From NCBI RefSeq assembly GCF_014192285.1, contig NZ_JACHXQ010000002.1, positions 406,968 through 470,967 of the forward strand: 64,000 nucleotides of DNA, read 5' to 3'. The translations under genes were made by a program, and so were the position numbers. The number at the start of each line of letters is the position of its first letter. The stretch's first letter is position 1. This DNA comes from Halomonas fontilapidosi. GTDB taxonomy: Bacteria; Pseudomonadota; Gammaproteobacteria; Pseudomonadales; Halomonadaceae. Of this stretch, positions 18,159 to 28,848 are shown in pieces. The notes below the pieces were generated by a model. That model saw only the letters and a list, made by a program, of their open reading frames with translations, did not search any database and was not told the DNA's origin.

Positions 18159-20210
18159 ATGAGCCTGTTTGTCACCCTTGGACGTTCAGCAGCCCTGGCC
18201 CTGCTGTTGATCACCACGCCGGTACTGGCCACCGTCGAGCCGAGCGACGCCCAGCGCCAGGTGGCCGTGGAAGCGGCCGAGTCGCTGCGCTACGGCCACT
18301 ATGCAGACGTCAGCCTGAATGACGACTGGTCACGGCGGGCCTTCTCACGCTACCTGGAGATCCTCGATGGTCAGCGCGCCTACCTGCTCGACCGTGACGT
18401 GGACGACTTCCGCGACCTGGCAACTGGTATGGACGAGGCGCTGCTCGATGGCGACCTGTCACGTCCCTTCGACCTCTACCAGCGCTATCACGAGCGCGCC
18501 GAATCACGCTTCGAGTGGCTGCTCGAGCGACTCGACGAGGGCGTCGACTTCACCTTCGACAGCGACCGGCGCCTCGAGCTGGAGCGTGAGGATGCTCCCT
18601 GGGCGGGTAAAGAGGCGGCGCTGGACGAGCTCTGGATGAAGCGGCTCGATAACGCCGCCCTGACACTCGCCATCAGCGACCAGGAACCCGAGCAGGTGGA
18701 AGCCAACCTTCGCCAGCGCTACGAGGGTCAGCTTTCGCGCCTACGCCAGACCAACGAAGAGGACGTCTTCGGCCTCTTCATGGCCGCAGTGACCGGCAGT
18801 ATCGACCCGCATAGCGAGTATCTTTCACCGCGTCAGGGAGAGTCCTTCGACATCCAGATGCGCCTCTCGCTGGAGGGTATCGGGGCGCTGCTGCAATCCG
18901 ATGGCGAGTACGTCAAGGTGTCGAGCCTGGTGCCGGGCGGTCCCGCCGACCGGCAGGGGGCGCTGCAGCCGGCCGACCGCATCGTCGGCGTGGGCCAGGA
19001 GGGCGAGGAGATCGTCAACGTGGTGGGCATGCGTCTCGACGACGTGGTCGACATGATTCGCGGCCCCAAGGGCTCGGTGGTACGCCTCGACGTGGTGCCC
19101 GCCCAGGCCGTCGACATGACACGCTCCAAGGTCATCGAGATCACGCGTGACACCGTGGACCTCGAGGACCAGGCCGCCCAGGGCGAAGTCGTCGAGATCA
19201 CCCGCGACGACGGCACCCACCGCCTTGGGGTGGTCAAGATTCCCACCTTCTATGTGGACTTCGACGCCTGGCAGGCGGGCGAAGAGGACTACCGTAGCAC
19301 CACCCGTGACGTGGCCAAGGAGGTGGAGCGGCTGCAGGCCAAAGGCGTCGAGGGCATCGTGCTCGACCTGCGCAATAATGGCGGCGGCGCCCTGCAGGAA
19401 GCCAACTCGCTCATCGGCCTGTTCATCGACCGCGGCCCTACCGTCCAGGTCCGCGATGCACGTGGCCGCATCAGCCTCTACGGTGACACCGAAAGCGGCA
19501 CCCTCTACGACGGCCCCCTGGCCGTGCTGGTCAACCGGCTCTCGGCCTCGGCGTCGGAAATCTTCGCCGGCGCCATCCAGGACTATGGCCGCGGCCTGGT
19601 GGTGGGCACCGATACCTTCGGCAAGGGCACGGTCCAGACCCTCAACGAGCTCAGCCATGGCGAGATCAAGCTGACCCGCGCCAAGTTCTATCGCATCTCC
19701 GGGGCAAGCACCCAGCATCGCGGCGTGGAGCCGGATATCCGCTTCCCGAGCCTGGTCGACCCTGAACTGATCGGCGAGAGTAGCCTCGACAATGCACTTC
19801 CGTGGGACACGGTCCGCGAAGTGCAGTACCGCACCTATGGCCAGCCGCGCCAATACCTGGAAACGCTGCGCGCACGCCACGATGAGCGCGCCGAGCAGCA
19901 ACCGAACTTCCGTTACCTCGAGCAGCGCTCCGAGCTTGCCAGCAAGCTGCGTGAGCAGCACACCAGCGTCAGCCTCAACCGCGAGCAGCGCCAGCAGGAA
20001 GTGGAAGCTCGGGAAGCCGAGCAGCTCGCTCTCGAGAACCAGCGCCGCCGCGCCCTTGGCCTGGAGCCACTTGAGAGCTGGGTCGATGCCCGCGACGAGG
20101 AAGAGAGCGACGAGGAACCGATCGATCGCGCCCAGGTGCTGGAAACAGCGCAGATTCTTCTCGACTACGTCCAGCTCGAGGACACCTGGCACTACGCGAA
20201 AGGCTACTGA
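18159..20210 (+). CDS. prc: Carboxy-terminal processing (tail-specific) protease Prc
   Basis: Prc is a periplasmic S41 serine protease that trims C-termini and degrades tagged or misassembled envelope proteins. The 683-residue protein has an N-terminal signal peptide (about residues 1-25), a helical N-domain, a PDZ domain (about 235-320: IGALLQSDGEYVKVSSLVPGGPAD) and the S41 catalytic core. The Ser/Lys dyad is predicted at Ser464 (NRLSASASEIF) and Lys489 (DTFGKGTVQT), with the same 25-residue spacing as E. coli Prc. The C-terminal helical domain is rich in charged coiled segments. The start MSLFVTLGRS opens the signal peptide. Confidence 0.95.
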   Translation: MSLFVTLGRSAALALLLITTPVLATVEPSDAQRQVAVEAAESLRYGHYADVSLNDDWSRRAFSRYLEILDGQRAYLLDRDVDDFRDLATGMDEALLDGDLSRPFDLYQRYHERAESRFEWLLERLDEGVDFTFDSDRRLELEREDAPWAGKEAALDELWMKRLDNAALTLAISDQEPEQVEANLRQRYEGQLSRLRQTNEEDVFGLFMAAVTGSIDPHSEYLSPRQGESFDIQMRLSLEGIGALLQSDGEYVKVSSLVPGGPADRQGALQPADRIVGVGQEGEEIVNVVGMRLDDVVDMIRGPKGSVVRLDVVPAQAVDMTRSKVIEITRDTVDLEDQAAQGEVVEITRDDGTHRLGVVKIPTFYVDFDAWQAGEEDYRSTTRDVAKEVERLQAKGVEGIVLDLRNNGGGALQEANSLIGLFIDRGPTVQVRDARGRISLYGDTESGTLYDGPLAVLVNRLSASASEIFAGAIQDYGRGLVVGTDTFGKGTVQTLNELSHGEIKLTRAKFYRISGASTQHRGVEPDIRFPSLVDPELIGESSLDNALPWDTVREVQYRTYGQPRQYLETLRARHDERAEQQPNFRYLEQRSELASKLREQHTSVSLNREQRQQEVEAREAEQLALENQRRRALGLEPLESWVDARDEEESDEEPIDRAQVLETAQILLDYVQLEDTWHYAKGY

Positions 20211-20246
20211 TCACCGCGCATTCGTCAGTCGCAGGTACGACCGCCG

Positions 20247-20270
20247 ACGCCGGGCCTTGTGGCCCGGCGT
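20247..20270 (+). terminator. Putative terminator downstream of prc
   Basis: ACGCCGGGCC and GGCCCGGCGT form a 10-bp stem with a TTGT loop, 36 bp after the prc stop. The T-run is weak (CTTCCTGT), so termination may be incomplete. Confidence 0.55.
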
Positions 20271-20458
20271 CTTCCTGTGCTCGTCGTTCCAGCGTCAGGC
20301 GCGACAGAATCTCAGCCGTTGACGGGACCTGCAGGCCGAGGGTCGCAGTCTGCTGACAAGGCGCATATTCGGGAATTGCCGCGGCTAAACGGGGAACGCG
20401 GGCAAGGCAACAACGCTATGAGGGGGAACAGTCGGCGCGGATAACGGCCGGGCAATCC

Positions 20459-20534
<76 letters not shown>

Positions 20535-20581
20535 ACAACGGCAGGATGATGCGAGGAATGCGACAGGCAATCAGGAGCGGT

Positions 20582-20657
20582 TGGCTCCCCGAGCAGGACT
20601 CGAACCTGCGACCCAATGATTAACAGTCATTTGCTCTACCAACTGAGCTATCGGGGA
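20582..20657 (-). tRNA. tRNA-Asn (GTT), copy 2
   Basis: Cloverleaf of 76 nt with anticodon GTT and encoded CCA. It appears identical to copy 3 at 20719-20794 and lies 61 bp downstream of it. Confidence 0.95.
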
Positions 20658-20718
20658 ATGACCGCATGCCGCAATGTGCTTTCAACTTCAACGAGATCTT
20701 TCGCTGCAAGAGCGAAGC

Positions 20719-20794
20719 TGGCTCCCCGAGCAGGACTCGAACCTGCGACCCAATGATTAACAGTCATTTGCTCTACCAACTGAGCTATCGGGGA
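20719..20794 (-). tRNA. tRNA-Asn (GTT), copy 3
   Basis: Cloverleaf of 76 nt with anticodon GTT and encoded CCA. It is first in the run and lies directly behind a near-consensus promoter (20816-20843), so all three Asn genes are probably one transcript. Confidence 0.95.
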
Positions 20795-20815
20795 ATGACC
20801 TCGAGCACGGGGCGT

Positions 20816-20843
20816 AGTATACGGATCGGGCCCGCCAGGTCAA
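20816..20843 (-). promoter_or_regulatory. Sigma-70 promoter of the tRNA-Asn cluster
   Basis: Read on the minus strand, TTGACC (complement at 20838-20843) and TATACT (20816-20821) are 16 bp apart. A GC-rich discriminator (ACGCCCCGTGC) follows, as expected for stringent-controlled stable RNA. The -10 ends 21 bp before the first tRNA-Asn. Confidence 0.8.
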
Positions 20844-20888
20844 GCGGGGATTGGCACCGCGCGCCATCGGGAGGCACGCCGGGCCCAT

Positions 20889-20926
20889 TAAAAAAACGCC
20901 CGCCAGGGCGAGGCCGGGCGGGCGTT
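20889..20926 (-). terminator. Intrinsic terminator of the second tRNA-Met
   Basis: On the minus strand AACGCCCGCC pairs with GGCGGGCGTT across a 12-base loop, followed by a run of at least seven T. It lies 12 bp after the tRNA-Met 3' end and separates it from the tRNA-Asn promoter. Confidence 0.88.
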
Positions 20927-20938
20927 GTTTGTGCATCC

Positions 20939-21015
20939 TGGTGGCTACGCCCTGATTCGAACAGGGGACCCCATCATTATGAGTGATGTGCTCTAACCAG
21001 CTGAGCTACGTAGCC
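20939..21015 (-). tRNA. tRNA-Met (CAT), second copy
   Basis: A 77-nt cloverleaf nearly identical to the one at 16436-16512 (T-loop TTCGAAT instead of TTCAAAT), in the opposite orientation about 4.4 kb away, with encoded CCA. It has its own promoter and terminator. Confidence 0.95.
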
Positions 21016-21058
21016 TTAACAAGGGGTTACCCGACCGTGGGCCGGGCAACGGAGTGGG

Positions 21059-21087
21059 ATTATGCACGCGAGCCCGCCGCATGGCAA
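21059..21087 (-). promoter_or_regulatory. Promoter of the second tRNA-Met
   Basis: On the minus strand TTGCCA (complement at 21082-21087) and CATAAT (21059-21064) are exactly 17 bp apart. The promoter starts 13 bp after the stop codon of the choline-binding protein gene on the same strand, so read-through from that gene is also possible. Confidence 0.7.
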
Positions 21088-21100
21088 GCCCGCGCGGCCC

Positions 21101-22066
21101 TCACGCCTCGATATCCAGAGCGCGCTTGACCGCCGGCAGTGCCGGCTCGCCGTCACGGGTCTGAACGCCCTCGAGCCACACCTCAAGGACCTCGGGGTTG
21201 GCCTGCAGATAAGCACGGGCGGCATCACGAGGGTCGGTGCCCGCGTCCATGATCTCGCCCATCAGCTGGTTCTCCATTTCGAGGGTGAAGGTGAGGTTGT
21301 CCAGCAGCGCCCCGACATTGGGACACTCCTCGACGAAGCCGCCACGGGTGTTGGTGTAGACGGTGGCACCGCCCAGCTCGGGACCGAAATAGTCATCGGC
21401 GCCTTCCAGGTAGGCCATGTCGTAGTTGGTGTTCATCGGATGCGGCTCCCAGCCGAGGAACACCATCCACTTCTCCTCCGGTACCCGGGCGCGCAGCTCG
21501 GCGAGCATGCCGGCCTCGCTGGAATCGATCAGCTGCCAATCGCCCAGGCCGAAGGCATCATCGTCGATCATCTGCTGAATCAGTTCGTTGCCATCGTTGC
21601 CGGCCTCGATGCCATGCAGCTGGCTGTCAAACCGCTCGGCGTGTTCGGCGAGATCGGTCACCGAGGTGACGCCGGCATCGTGGACATATTGCGGTACCGC
21701 GAGGGTGTACTTGGCGCCCTCGAGGTTGGCCCCCAGGCGGTCGACGTCACCCTCTTCGACGTAGGGGTCGCTGATCGACGCCATGGAGGGCATCCAGTTG
21801 CCCAGGAAAATGTCGAAGTCGTCGTTCTTCATGCCCTGGTAGGCAATCGGCACCGAGACGGTGTCGATACGCGTCTGGTAGCCCATGGCCTCCAGCACTT
21901 CCGTGGTGAGCGCAGTGGTGGCGGTGATATCGGTCCAGCCGACCTCGGCGAAGTTCAGGGTTTCACAACGCTCGGGCTCGGCAGCCTGCAGCGGCGAGAA
22001 GGACAGGCCGAGGGCGGCGGCACCGAGTCCCAGGGTAAGGCGACGATTCAGGTTACGGGTCAGCAT
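21101..22066 (-). CDS. choX: Periplasmic choline-binding protein of an ABC importer (ChoX-like)
   Basis: This is a periplasmic substrate-binding protein of the OpuAC/ChoX type. A Sec signal peptide (NRRLTLGLGAAALGLSFSPLQAAE) is followed by the mature domain, with aromatic choline-cage candidates in FAEVGWTDI, FLGNWMPSM and VFLGWEPHPMNTNYDM. The order and spacing of these blocks match choline-binding ChoX proteins better than ProX. The start MLTRNLN is chosen because AGAGGA stands 8 bp upstream; an ATG eight codons earlier overlaps that site. No permease or ATPase gene is adjacent, which is unusual. It is divergent from betIBA and shares a BetI-type operator. Confidence 0.8.
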   Translation of the reverse strand: MLTRNLNRRLTLGLGAAALGLSFSPLQAAEPERCETLNFAEVGWTDITATTALTTEVLEAMGYQTRIDTVSVPIAYQGMKNDDFDIFLGNWMPSMASISDPYVEEGDVDRLGANLEGAKYTLAVPQYVHDAGVTSVTDLAEHAERFDSQLHGIEAGNDGNELIQQMIDDDAFGLGDWQLIDSSEAGMLAELRARVPEEKWMVFLGWEPHPMNTNYDMAYLEGADDYFGPELGGATVYTNTRGGFVEECPNVGALLDNLTFTLEMENQLMGEIMDAGTDPRDAARAYLQANPEVLEVWLEGVQTRDGEPALPAVKRALDIEA

Positions 22067-22142
22067 GAAGGCATTCCTCTTGTTGGACATGACGTATAGC
22101 CGCGGCGATAGCACTACCAGCAGCGGGATCCTTGACCAGGCT

Positions 22143-22168
22143 CTTTATTGATTGAACGTTCAATAAAG
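22143..22168. promoter_or_regulatory. Putative BetI operator
   Basis: ATTGAACGTTCAAT (22151-22164) is a perfect 14-bp palindrome, and the flanks extend it (CTTTATTG on the left, AATAAAG on the right). It resembles the known BetI operator of E. coli bet genes and lies between the divergent choX-like and betI genes, so it may control both in response to choline. Confidence 0.7.
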
Positions 22169-22246
22169 AAATGGCAAGCTGTGCACATGGTAACCACGCT
22201 TCATGTGGTGGTTGCAAGATCAATTCCCGGGAAAGGAGCCAGCACG

Positions 22247-22852
22247 GTGCCCAAGGTTGGAATGGAACCCATCCGTCGCCAGCAGCTGATCAAGGCTACC
22301 ATGGCGGCGATCGACGAAGTCGGCCTGGACGATGCCACGGTGATGCGTATTGCCCGCCATGCGGGCGTCTCCGCGGGCATCATCAGTCACTACTTTGGCG
22401 GCAAGGACGGTCTGCTGGAGGCTACCATGCGCCAGATCCTCAGCGACCTGGGCGGGGCCGTGGCGGCGCGGCGCCGCGAGCTCACCACCACCAGTCCCAG
22501 GGACCACATCGGCGCCATCATCGATGGCAACTTCGACCGCAGCCAGGTCACCGGGCCAGTGGCCAAGACCTGGCTGGCCTTCTGGGCCAGCAGCATGCAC
22601 AAGCCAGCGCTGGCGCGCCTGCAGCAGGTCAATGATCGGCGTCTCTACGCCAACCTCTGCCACCAGTTTCGCCGCCTGATGCCCCGCGACGAGGCTCGCG
22701 CCTGTGCCCGTGCGCTGGCGGCCCTGATCGACGGCTTATGGCTGCGCGGCGCCCTGACCCTCGAGGGCCTGGACAGCGACGAAGCGCGCCGCCTGGCCCG
22801 GGACTACCTCAATCGCCTGATCGACACCCGAGACACCCTTTCCCCTTCCTGA
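22247..22852 (+). CDS. betI: Choline-responsive transcriptional repressor BetI
   Basis: BetI is a TetR-family repressor released from bet promoters by choline. The N-terminal HTH reads RRQQLIKATMAAIDEVGLDD and GVSAGIISHYFGGKDGLLEATMR, and WLAFWASSMHKPALARLQQVN is a family-specific block in the ligand domain. The start is the GTG at 22247 (product MPKVGMEPIRRQQL), because AAAGGAG ends 8 bp upstream and the resulting N-terminus matches E. coli BetI (MPKLGMQSIRR). The 201-residue length is normal. It heads betI-betB-betA. Confidence 0.95.
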   Translation: MPKVGMEPIRRQQLIKATMAAIDEVGLDDATVMRIARHAGVSAGIISHYFGGKDGLLEATMRQILSDLGGAVAARRRELTTTSPRDHIGAIIDGNFDRSQVTGPVAKTWLAFWASSMHKPALARLQQVNDRRLYANLCHQFRRLMPRDEARACARALAALIDGLWLRGALTLEGLDSDEARRLARDYLNRLIDTRDTLSPS

Positions 22853-22864
22853 ATGGAGGTCACC

Positions 22865-24364
<1,500 letters not shown>

Positions 24365-24499
24365 GCGCTGCGCTACCGCCCTGCTACCCCCACCTGTCGG
24401 GGGCGCCGGGGGCAGGTCGTAGTGAGGGTACGTTCTTAGCGCCCTCGCGAAGGCCTGTCGCCGGAACAGCCCCGTACTGATGTTGCCTCGGGAGACCTC
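24365..24499. other. betB-betA intergenic region with GC-rich hairpins
   Basis: The 135-bp gap contains G-rich tracts (GGGGGCGCCGGGGG) flanked by the inverted pair ACCTG/CAGGT. No T-run follows, so it looks like an mRNA structural element between cistrons rather than a terminator. A weak ribosome site (GGGAGA) precedes betA. Confidence 0.4.
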
Positions 24500-26191
24500 A
24501 TGTCCCAGATCCGTGAATTTGACTACGTTATCATCGGCGCCGGTTCGGCCGGCAATGTGCTCGCCACCCGCCTCACCGAGGATGCTGACGTCTCGGTGCT
24601 GCTGCTCGAGGCCGGTGGCCCCGACTACCGCTTCGACTTCCGCACTCAGATGCCGGCGGCGCTGGCCTATCCCCTGCAGGGCAAGCGTTACAACTGGGCC
24701 TTCGAGACCGACCCCGAGCCGCACATGGATGGCCGCCGCATGGAGTGTGGCCGCGGTAAGGGGCTGGGAGGCTCTTCACTGATCAACGGCATGTGCTACA
24801 TCCGCGGCAACGCCCTGGACTATGATCATTGGGCCGAGGCGCCGGGCCTGGAGGACTGGAGCTACGCCGACTGTCTGCCCTACTTCCGGAAATCCGAGAC
24901 CCGCGATATCGGCCCCAACGCCTACCATGGCGGCGACGGGCCGGTCAGCGTTGCCACGCCCAAGGCAGGCAACAATCCGCTCTACCGGACTTTCATCGAG
25001 GCGGGCAAGCAGGCCGGCTACCCGGAGACCGAGGACGTCAACGGCTACCAGCAGGAGGGCTTCGGCCCCATGGACCGCTTCGTCACGCCGAACGGCCGGC
25101 GCGCCTCCACCGCCCGCGGCTACCTCGACCAGGCGAAGCCGCGCGAAAACCTCACCATCGAGACCCGTGCCATCACCGACGTCATCGAGTTCGAGGGCAA
25201 GCGGGCGGTAGGCGTGCGCTATAAGCACAAGGGCCAGGCGCAGCGGGTCCAGGCCCGCCGCGAGGTGCTGCTGTGCGGCGGAGCCATCGCCTCGCCGCAG
25301 ATACTGCAACGCTCCGGTGTGGGCCCGCAGGCGGTGCTGGACGAGTGCGGCATTACCCCGGTACACGTCAACGACAACGTCGGCGCCCACCTCCAGGACC
25401 ACCTGGAGATGTATATCCAGTACGAGTGCACCCAGCCAATCTCGCTCTATCCGGCGCTGAAGTGGTGGAACCAGCCGAAGATCGGTGCCGAATGGCTCTT
25501 CCTGGGCAAGGGGGTGGGAGCGAGCAACCAGTTCGAGGCGGCGGGCTTCATCCGCAGCAATGACCAGGAAGCGTGGCCCAACCTGCAGTACCACTTCCTG
25601 CCCATTGCCATCAGCTACAATGGCAAGAGTGCGGTCCAGGCACACGGTTTCCAGGCCCACGTGGGCTCCATGCGCTCCGAAAGCCGCGGCCGCATCCGTC
25701 TGACCTCCCGTGCCCCGGATGCCGCGCCCAGCATCCTCTTCAACTACATGTCTACCGAGAAGGACTGGCAGGAGTTTCGCGATGCCATCCGCCTGACCCG
25801 CGAAATCATCGCTCAGCCCGCCTTCGACGACTATCGTGGCCGGGAAGTCTCGCCGGGACCGGAAGTCCAGTCCGACGCTGAGCTGGATGCCTTCGTCAAG
25901 GCCCATGCCGAAACCGCCTATCATCCCTGCGGCAGCTGCCGGATGGGCGAAGGTGACGATGCCGTGGTGGACGGCCAGGGCCGGGTGCACGGCGTGGAAG
26001 GGCTGCGGGTAGTGGATGCGTCGCTGTTCCCGGTGATTCCCACCGGCAATCTCAACGCGCCGACCATCATGCTCGCCGAGAAGATCGCCGACCGCATCCG
26101 CGGGCGCGAGCCGCTGCCGAGAAGTGACGCCCCCTACTACGTGGCGGGCGACGCCCCGGCCCGCGATGAGCCCCAGCGCCGTCTCGACTGA
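24500..26191 (+). CDS. betA: Choline dehydrogenase
   Basis: BetA is a membrane-associated FAD flavoprotein of the GMC family that oxidises choline to betaine aldehyde. The N-terminal Rossmann motif [17 protein letters not shown], the GMC signature [20 protein letters not shown] and the C-terminal catalytic His regions ([11 protein letters not shown] and [19 protein letters not shown]) are all intact. At 563 residues it is typical. It is the last gene of the bet operon and is followed by a strong terminator. Confidence 0.96.
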   Translation: MSQIREFDYVIIGAGSAGNVLATRLTEDADVSVLLLEAGGPDYRFDFRTQMPAALAYPLQGKRYNWAFETDPEPHMDGRRMECGRGKGLGGSSLINGMCYIRGNALDYDHWAEAPGLEDWSYADCLPYFRKSETRDIGPNAYHGGDGPVSVATPKAGNNPLYRTFIEAGKQAGYPETEDVNGYQQEGFGPMDRFVTPNGRRASTARGYLDQAKPRENLTIETRAITDVIEFEGKRAVGVRYKHKGQAQRVQARREVLLCGGAIASPQILQRSGVGPQAVLDECGITPVHVNDNVGAHLQDHLEMYIQYECTQPISLYPALKWWNQPKIGAEWLFLGKGVGASNQFEAAGFIRSNDQEAWPNLQYHFLPIAISYNGKSAVQAHGFQAHVGSMRSESRGRIRLTSRAPDAAPSILFNYMSTEKDWQEFRDAIRLTREIIAQPAFDDYRGREVSPGPEVQSDAELDAFVKAHAETAYHPCGSCRMGEGDDAVVDGQGRVHGVEGLRVVDASLFPVIPTGNLNAPTIMLAEKIADRIRGREPLPRSDAPYYVAGDAPARDEPQRRLD

Positions 26192-26216
26192 CAACGCCCG
26201 AGCCGCCACACGAATG

Positions 26217-26248
26217 CGCCCCGCGCTGCCCTGCAGCGCGGGGCGTTT
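26217..26248 (+). terminator. Terminator of the bet operon
   Basis: CGCCCCGCGCTG and CAGCGCGGGGCG form a 12-bp stem with a 5-base loop followed by TTT, 25 bp after betA. Confidence 0.75.
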
Positions 26249-26293
26249 GCATGGGCACTGGCCGGTTGCAACATAGTGAGCTAGTCTGCAAGA

Positions 26294-26313
26294 ATTCAAA
26301 CATCTGTTCGAAT
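26294..26313. promoter_or_regulatory. PsrA/FadR-like operator upstream of fadE
   Basis: ATTCAAACATCTGTTCGAAT is an inverted repeat with one mismatch between arms, 36 bp before the fadE ATG. The CAAAC...GTTYG core is like the site of the pseudomonad fatty-acid regulator PsrA. Control by acyl-CoA is inferred. Confidence 0.5.
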
Positions 26314-26348
26314 CCTTCGCCTTCCATCACAACAACCGGAGTCGCTCC

Positions 26349-28796
26349 ATGCTCACCCTGATCCTGCTGATTGTGGCCGTTGTCGGCCTGCTCGCGGTGA
26401 TGCGCCGTGAGGCGGGCGCCCTGCCTGCACTGGTCGTGCTCGCCGTCACCGGGTTGATAAGCCTGCTCGCCGCCTCCGCGGTGCTCGGCGTCATCCTGCT
26501 CGCCGGCGCCCTGGCGATAGCCGCGGCCGGCCTTCCGGCCCTGCGCAGCAAGTGGCTGACCCCTCGCCTCTTCGCCCTGTTCAAGAAGGTCTCGCCGAAA
26601 GTCTCCGACACCGAACGCACGGCACTCGAGGCCGGCACCGTGGCCTGGGACGGTGAGCTCTTCACCGGGCGTCCCGACTGGGAGACGCTGCTCGGCTACC
26701 GTGACGAGGGGCTCACGGAGCAGGAACGGGCCTTCCTCGACCACCAGTGCAGCGTGGCCGCCGGCATGTGCAATGCCTGGGAGATTGCCCGCGAGCGCGC
26801 CGACCTGCCTCAGGCGCTCTGGGACTACCTCAAGCAGGAAGGCTTCTTCGGCATGATCATCCCCCAGGCGTATGGTGGCCTCGGCTTCTCGGCCAAGGCA
26901 CAGTCGCTGGTCCTGCAGAAGCTCTCGGTCAGCGAGACGCTGATGGTCACGGTGGGCGTGCCCAACTCCCTGGGCCCGGGCGAACTGCTGCTCAAGTACG
27001 GCACCGAGAAACAGAAGGACTACTACCTGCCGCGGTTGGCGGACGGCCGGGAAATCCCCTGCTTCGGCCTCACCGGCCCGCGCGCCGGCAGCGACGCCAC
27101 GGCCGTTCCCGATACCGGCGTGGTCTGCCGGCAGGAGGTCGACGGTAGGGAAGTGCTGGGTCTGCGCCTGAACTTCGAGAAGCGCTGGATTACCCTGGCC
27201 CCGATTGCCAGCGTGGTGGGCCTGGCCTTCCGGCTCTTCGACCCCGACCACCTGCTGGGCGAGGAGAGCGATCGCGGCATCACCCTCGCGCTGATCCCGC
27301 GCGATACCGACGGCATGGAGATCGGACGCCGCCACCACCCCATCGGCAGCCCGTTCCTGAATGGACCGATCAAGGGCCGGGATGTCTTCGTGCCACTCGA
27401 TACCATCATCGGTGGGCCCGAGATGATCGGCCAGGGCTGGCGAATGCTGGTGGAGTGCCTCTCCATCGGACGCTGCATCACGCTGCCCTCCGGCGCCACC
27501 GGGACCGCGCGCTATGCCCTGGGCTGGAGCGGCGGTTTCGCTCGTATCCGCCGCCAGTTCAATGTACCGGTGGCCGAAATGGAGGGTATCCAGGAGCCCC
27601 TGGCGCGCATGGCGGCACTCGCCTATGTCGCCCGGGCGGCGGTCTATCAGACGGCCAACACCATCGACCATGGCGAGAAACCGGCGGTACCCTCGGCGAT
27701 CCTCAAGAGCCAGCTCACCGAGTTCCAGCGCCAGATTCTCGGCGACGCCATGGACATCCACGGTGGCAAGGCCGTGACCCTGGGGCCACGCAACTACCTC
27801 GGCATCGGCTACAGCGCCAACCCGGTGGCGATCACCGTGGAAGGCGCCAATATCATGACACGCAACCTGATGATCTTTGGCCAGGGGGCGATCCGCTGCC
27901 ACCCTTACGTGCTCGACGAGCTGGCGGCCAAGGAGGCCGACGACCTCAAGGCCTTCGACCGCGCCTTCTTCGGTCACGCCGGACTGATCTTCGGCAATGC
28001 CGCCCGTGCCTTTACCCAGGGCCTGGGGCTTGGTCGGGCGAATGTGCCCTTCGACGAGGTCGCCGCGCCCTATGCCCGCGACATCGCCCGTCTCTCCGCC
28101 GCTTTCGGGCTCTGCGCGGATGCCGCCATGGCGAGCCTCGGCTCGTCGCTCAAGAAGCGGGAAATGCTCTCGGCCCGCCTCGGTGACGTGCTTTCCAACC
28201 TCTTTCTGGCCTCGATGACGCTCAAGCAGTGGCACGAGGGCGACAAGGTCGAGGGCGAGGCCGCCCTGCTCCACTATGGCTGCCGTTTCCTGCTGGGTCG
28301 CGCCGAACAGGCCCTGGACGAGCTCTTCGACAACCTGCCGAACCGAGCCCTGGGCCGTCTGCTGCGCGTTGTCGCGATGCCGGCAGGTCGCCGCTGGAAG
28401 CGCCCTCAGGATGACCTGACCCGCGAGATCGCCCAGGCCGTCTCCCGTGACACGGCACTGCGCCGTTACCTGCTTGAGAGCACTTGGCAGGAGAACGACG
28501 GCAGCCGGGACAATCCGCTCGCCCACTACAACGCCCTGCTCGCCACCCAGGACCGCGCCGAGACGCTCTACCGCACGGTCAACAAGGCCCATGCCAAGGG
28601 GCAGCTGCCGGCGGATGCTCTGCATCCCGAGCAGCAAGTGGAGGCCGCGCGCGAAGCGGGCATCATCAGCGAAGAAGACGCTACCTTCATGCGTGAGCGC
28701 GAGGCCGAGGTGCTGGAGCTGCTCACCGTCGACGACTTCGCCTACGATGCCTTCGTCATCGACAAGAGCAAGGTGCTACGCCATAACGCTGCCTGA
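26349..28796 (+). CDS. fadE: Acyl-CoA dehydrogenase FadE
   Basis: FadE performs the first oxidation step of fatty-acid beta-oxidation at the inner membrane. The 815-residue product matches the long FadE family: two N-terminal hydrophobic segments (about 1-20 and 24-60), then the acyl-CoA dehydrogenase core with FFGMIIPQAYGGLGFS, CFGLTGPRAGSDATA and the C-terminal helical domain (MDIHGGKAVTLGPRNYLG; VEGANIMTRNLMIFGQGA). A large DUF1974-type C-terminal extension runs from about residue 500. It is monocistronic with a possible PsrA-type site upstream and a strong terminator after. Confidence 0.95.
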   Translation: MLTLILLIVAVVGLLAVMRREAGALPALVVLAVTGLISLLAASAVLGVILLAGALAIAAAGLPALRSKWLTPRLFALFKKVSPKVSDTERTALEAGTVAWDGELFTGRPDWETLLGYRDEGLTEQERAFLDHQCSVAAGMCNAWEIARERADLPQALWDYLKQEGFFGMIIPQAYGGLGFSAKAQSLVLQKLSVSETLMVTVGVPNSLGPGELLLKYGTEKQKDYYLPRLADGREIPCFGLTGPRAGSDATAVPDTGVVCRQEVDGREVLGLRLNFEKRWITLAPIASVVGLAFRLFDPDHLLGEESDRGITLALIPRDTDGMEIGRRHHPIGSPFLNGPIKGRDVFVPLDTIIGGPEMIGQGWRMLVECLSIGRCITLPSGATGTARYALGWSGGFARIRRQFNVPVAEMEGIQEPLARMAALAYVARAAVYQTANTIDHGEKPAVPSAILKSQLTEFQRQILGDAMDIHGGKAVTLGPRNYLGIGYSANPVAITVEGANIMTRNLMIFGQGAIRCHPYVLDELAAKEADDLKAFDRAFFGHAGLIFGNAARAFTQGLGLGRANVPFDEVAAPYARDIARLSAAFGLCADAAMASLGSSLKKREMLSARLGDVLSNLFLASMTLKQWHEGDKVEGEAALLHYGCRFLLGRAEQALDELFDNLPNRALGRLLRVVAMPAGRRWKRPQDDLTREIAQAVSRDTALRRYLLESTWQENDGSRDNPLAHYNALLATQDRAETLYRTVNKAHAKGQLPADALHPEQQVEAAREAGIISEEDATFMREREAEVLELLTVDDFAYDAFVIDKSKVLRHNAA

Positions 28797-28820
28797 CGCC
28801 AGCGTCTCGTCTTCCCCACT

Positions 28821-28848
28821 GCCCCGGCCATGTGCCGGGGCGTTTTTT
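28821..28848 (+). terminator. Terminator of fadE
   Basis: GCCCCGGC and GCCGGGGC with loop CATGT are followed by six T. It directly abuts the stop codon of the convergent SLC13-type gene. Confidence 0.88.

Noticed and set aside
20582..20986. A plus-strand open frame antisense to the tRNA-Asn and tRNA-Met genes (containing SRTRTCDP and RPDSNRGP)
   Set aside because: These peptide strings are the well-known translation of tRNA genes on the wrong strand; the frame has no ribosome site and overlaps real tRNAs.
21101..22066. ProX (glycine betaine/proline ABC binding protein) assignment
   Set aside because: Block pattern and the divergent bet operon fit choline-binding ChoX better, and no proV/proW genes are adjacent.
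26067..28637. An 856-codon minus-strand open frame opposite fadE
   Set aside because: Long antisense frames are expected in high-GC genes; the sense strand has full FadE motifs, while this frame shows His/Gly/Ala-rich composition and no recognisable domain.
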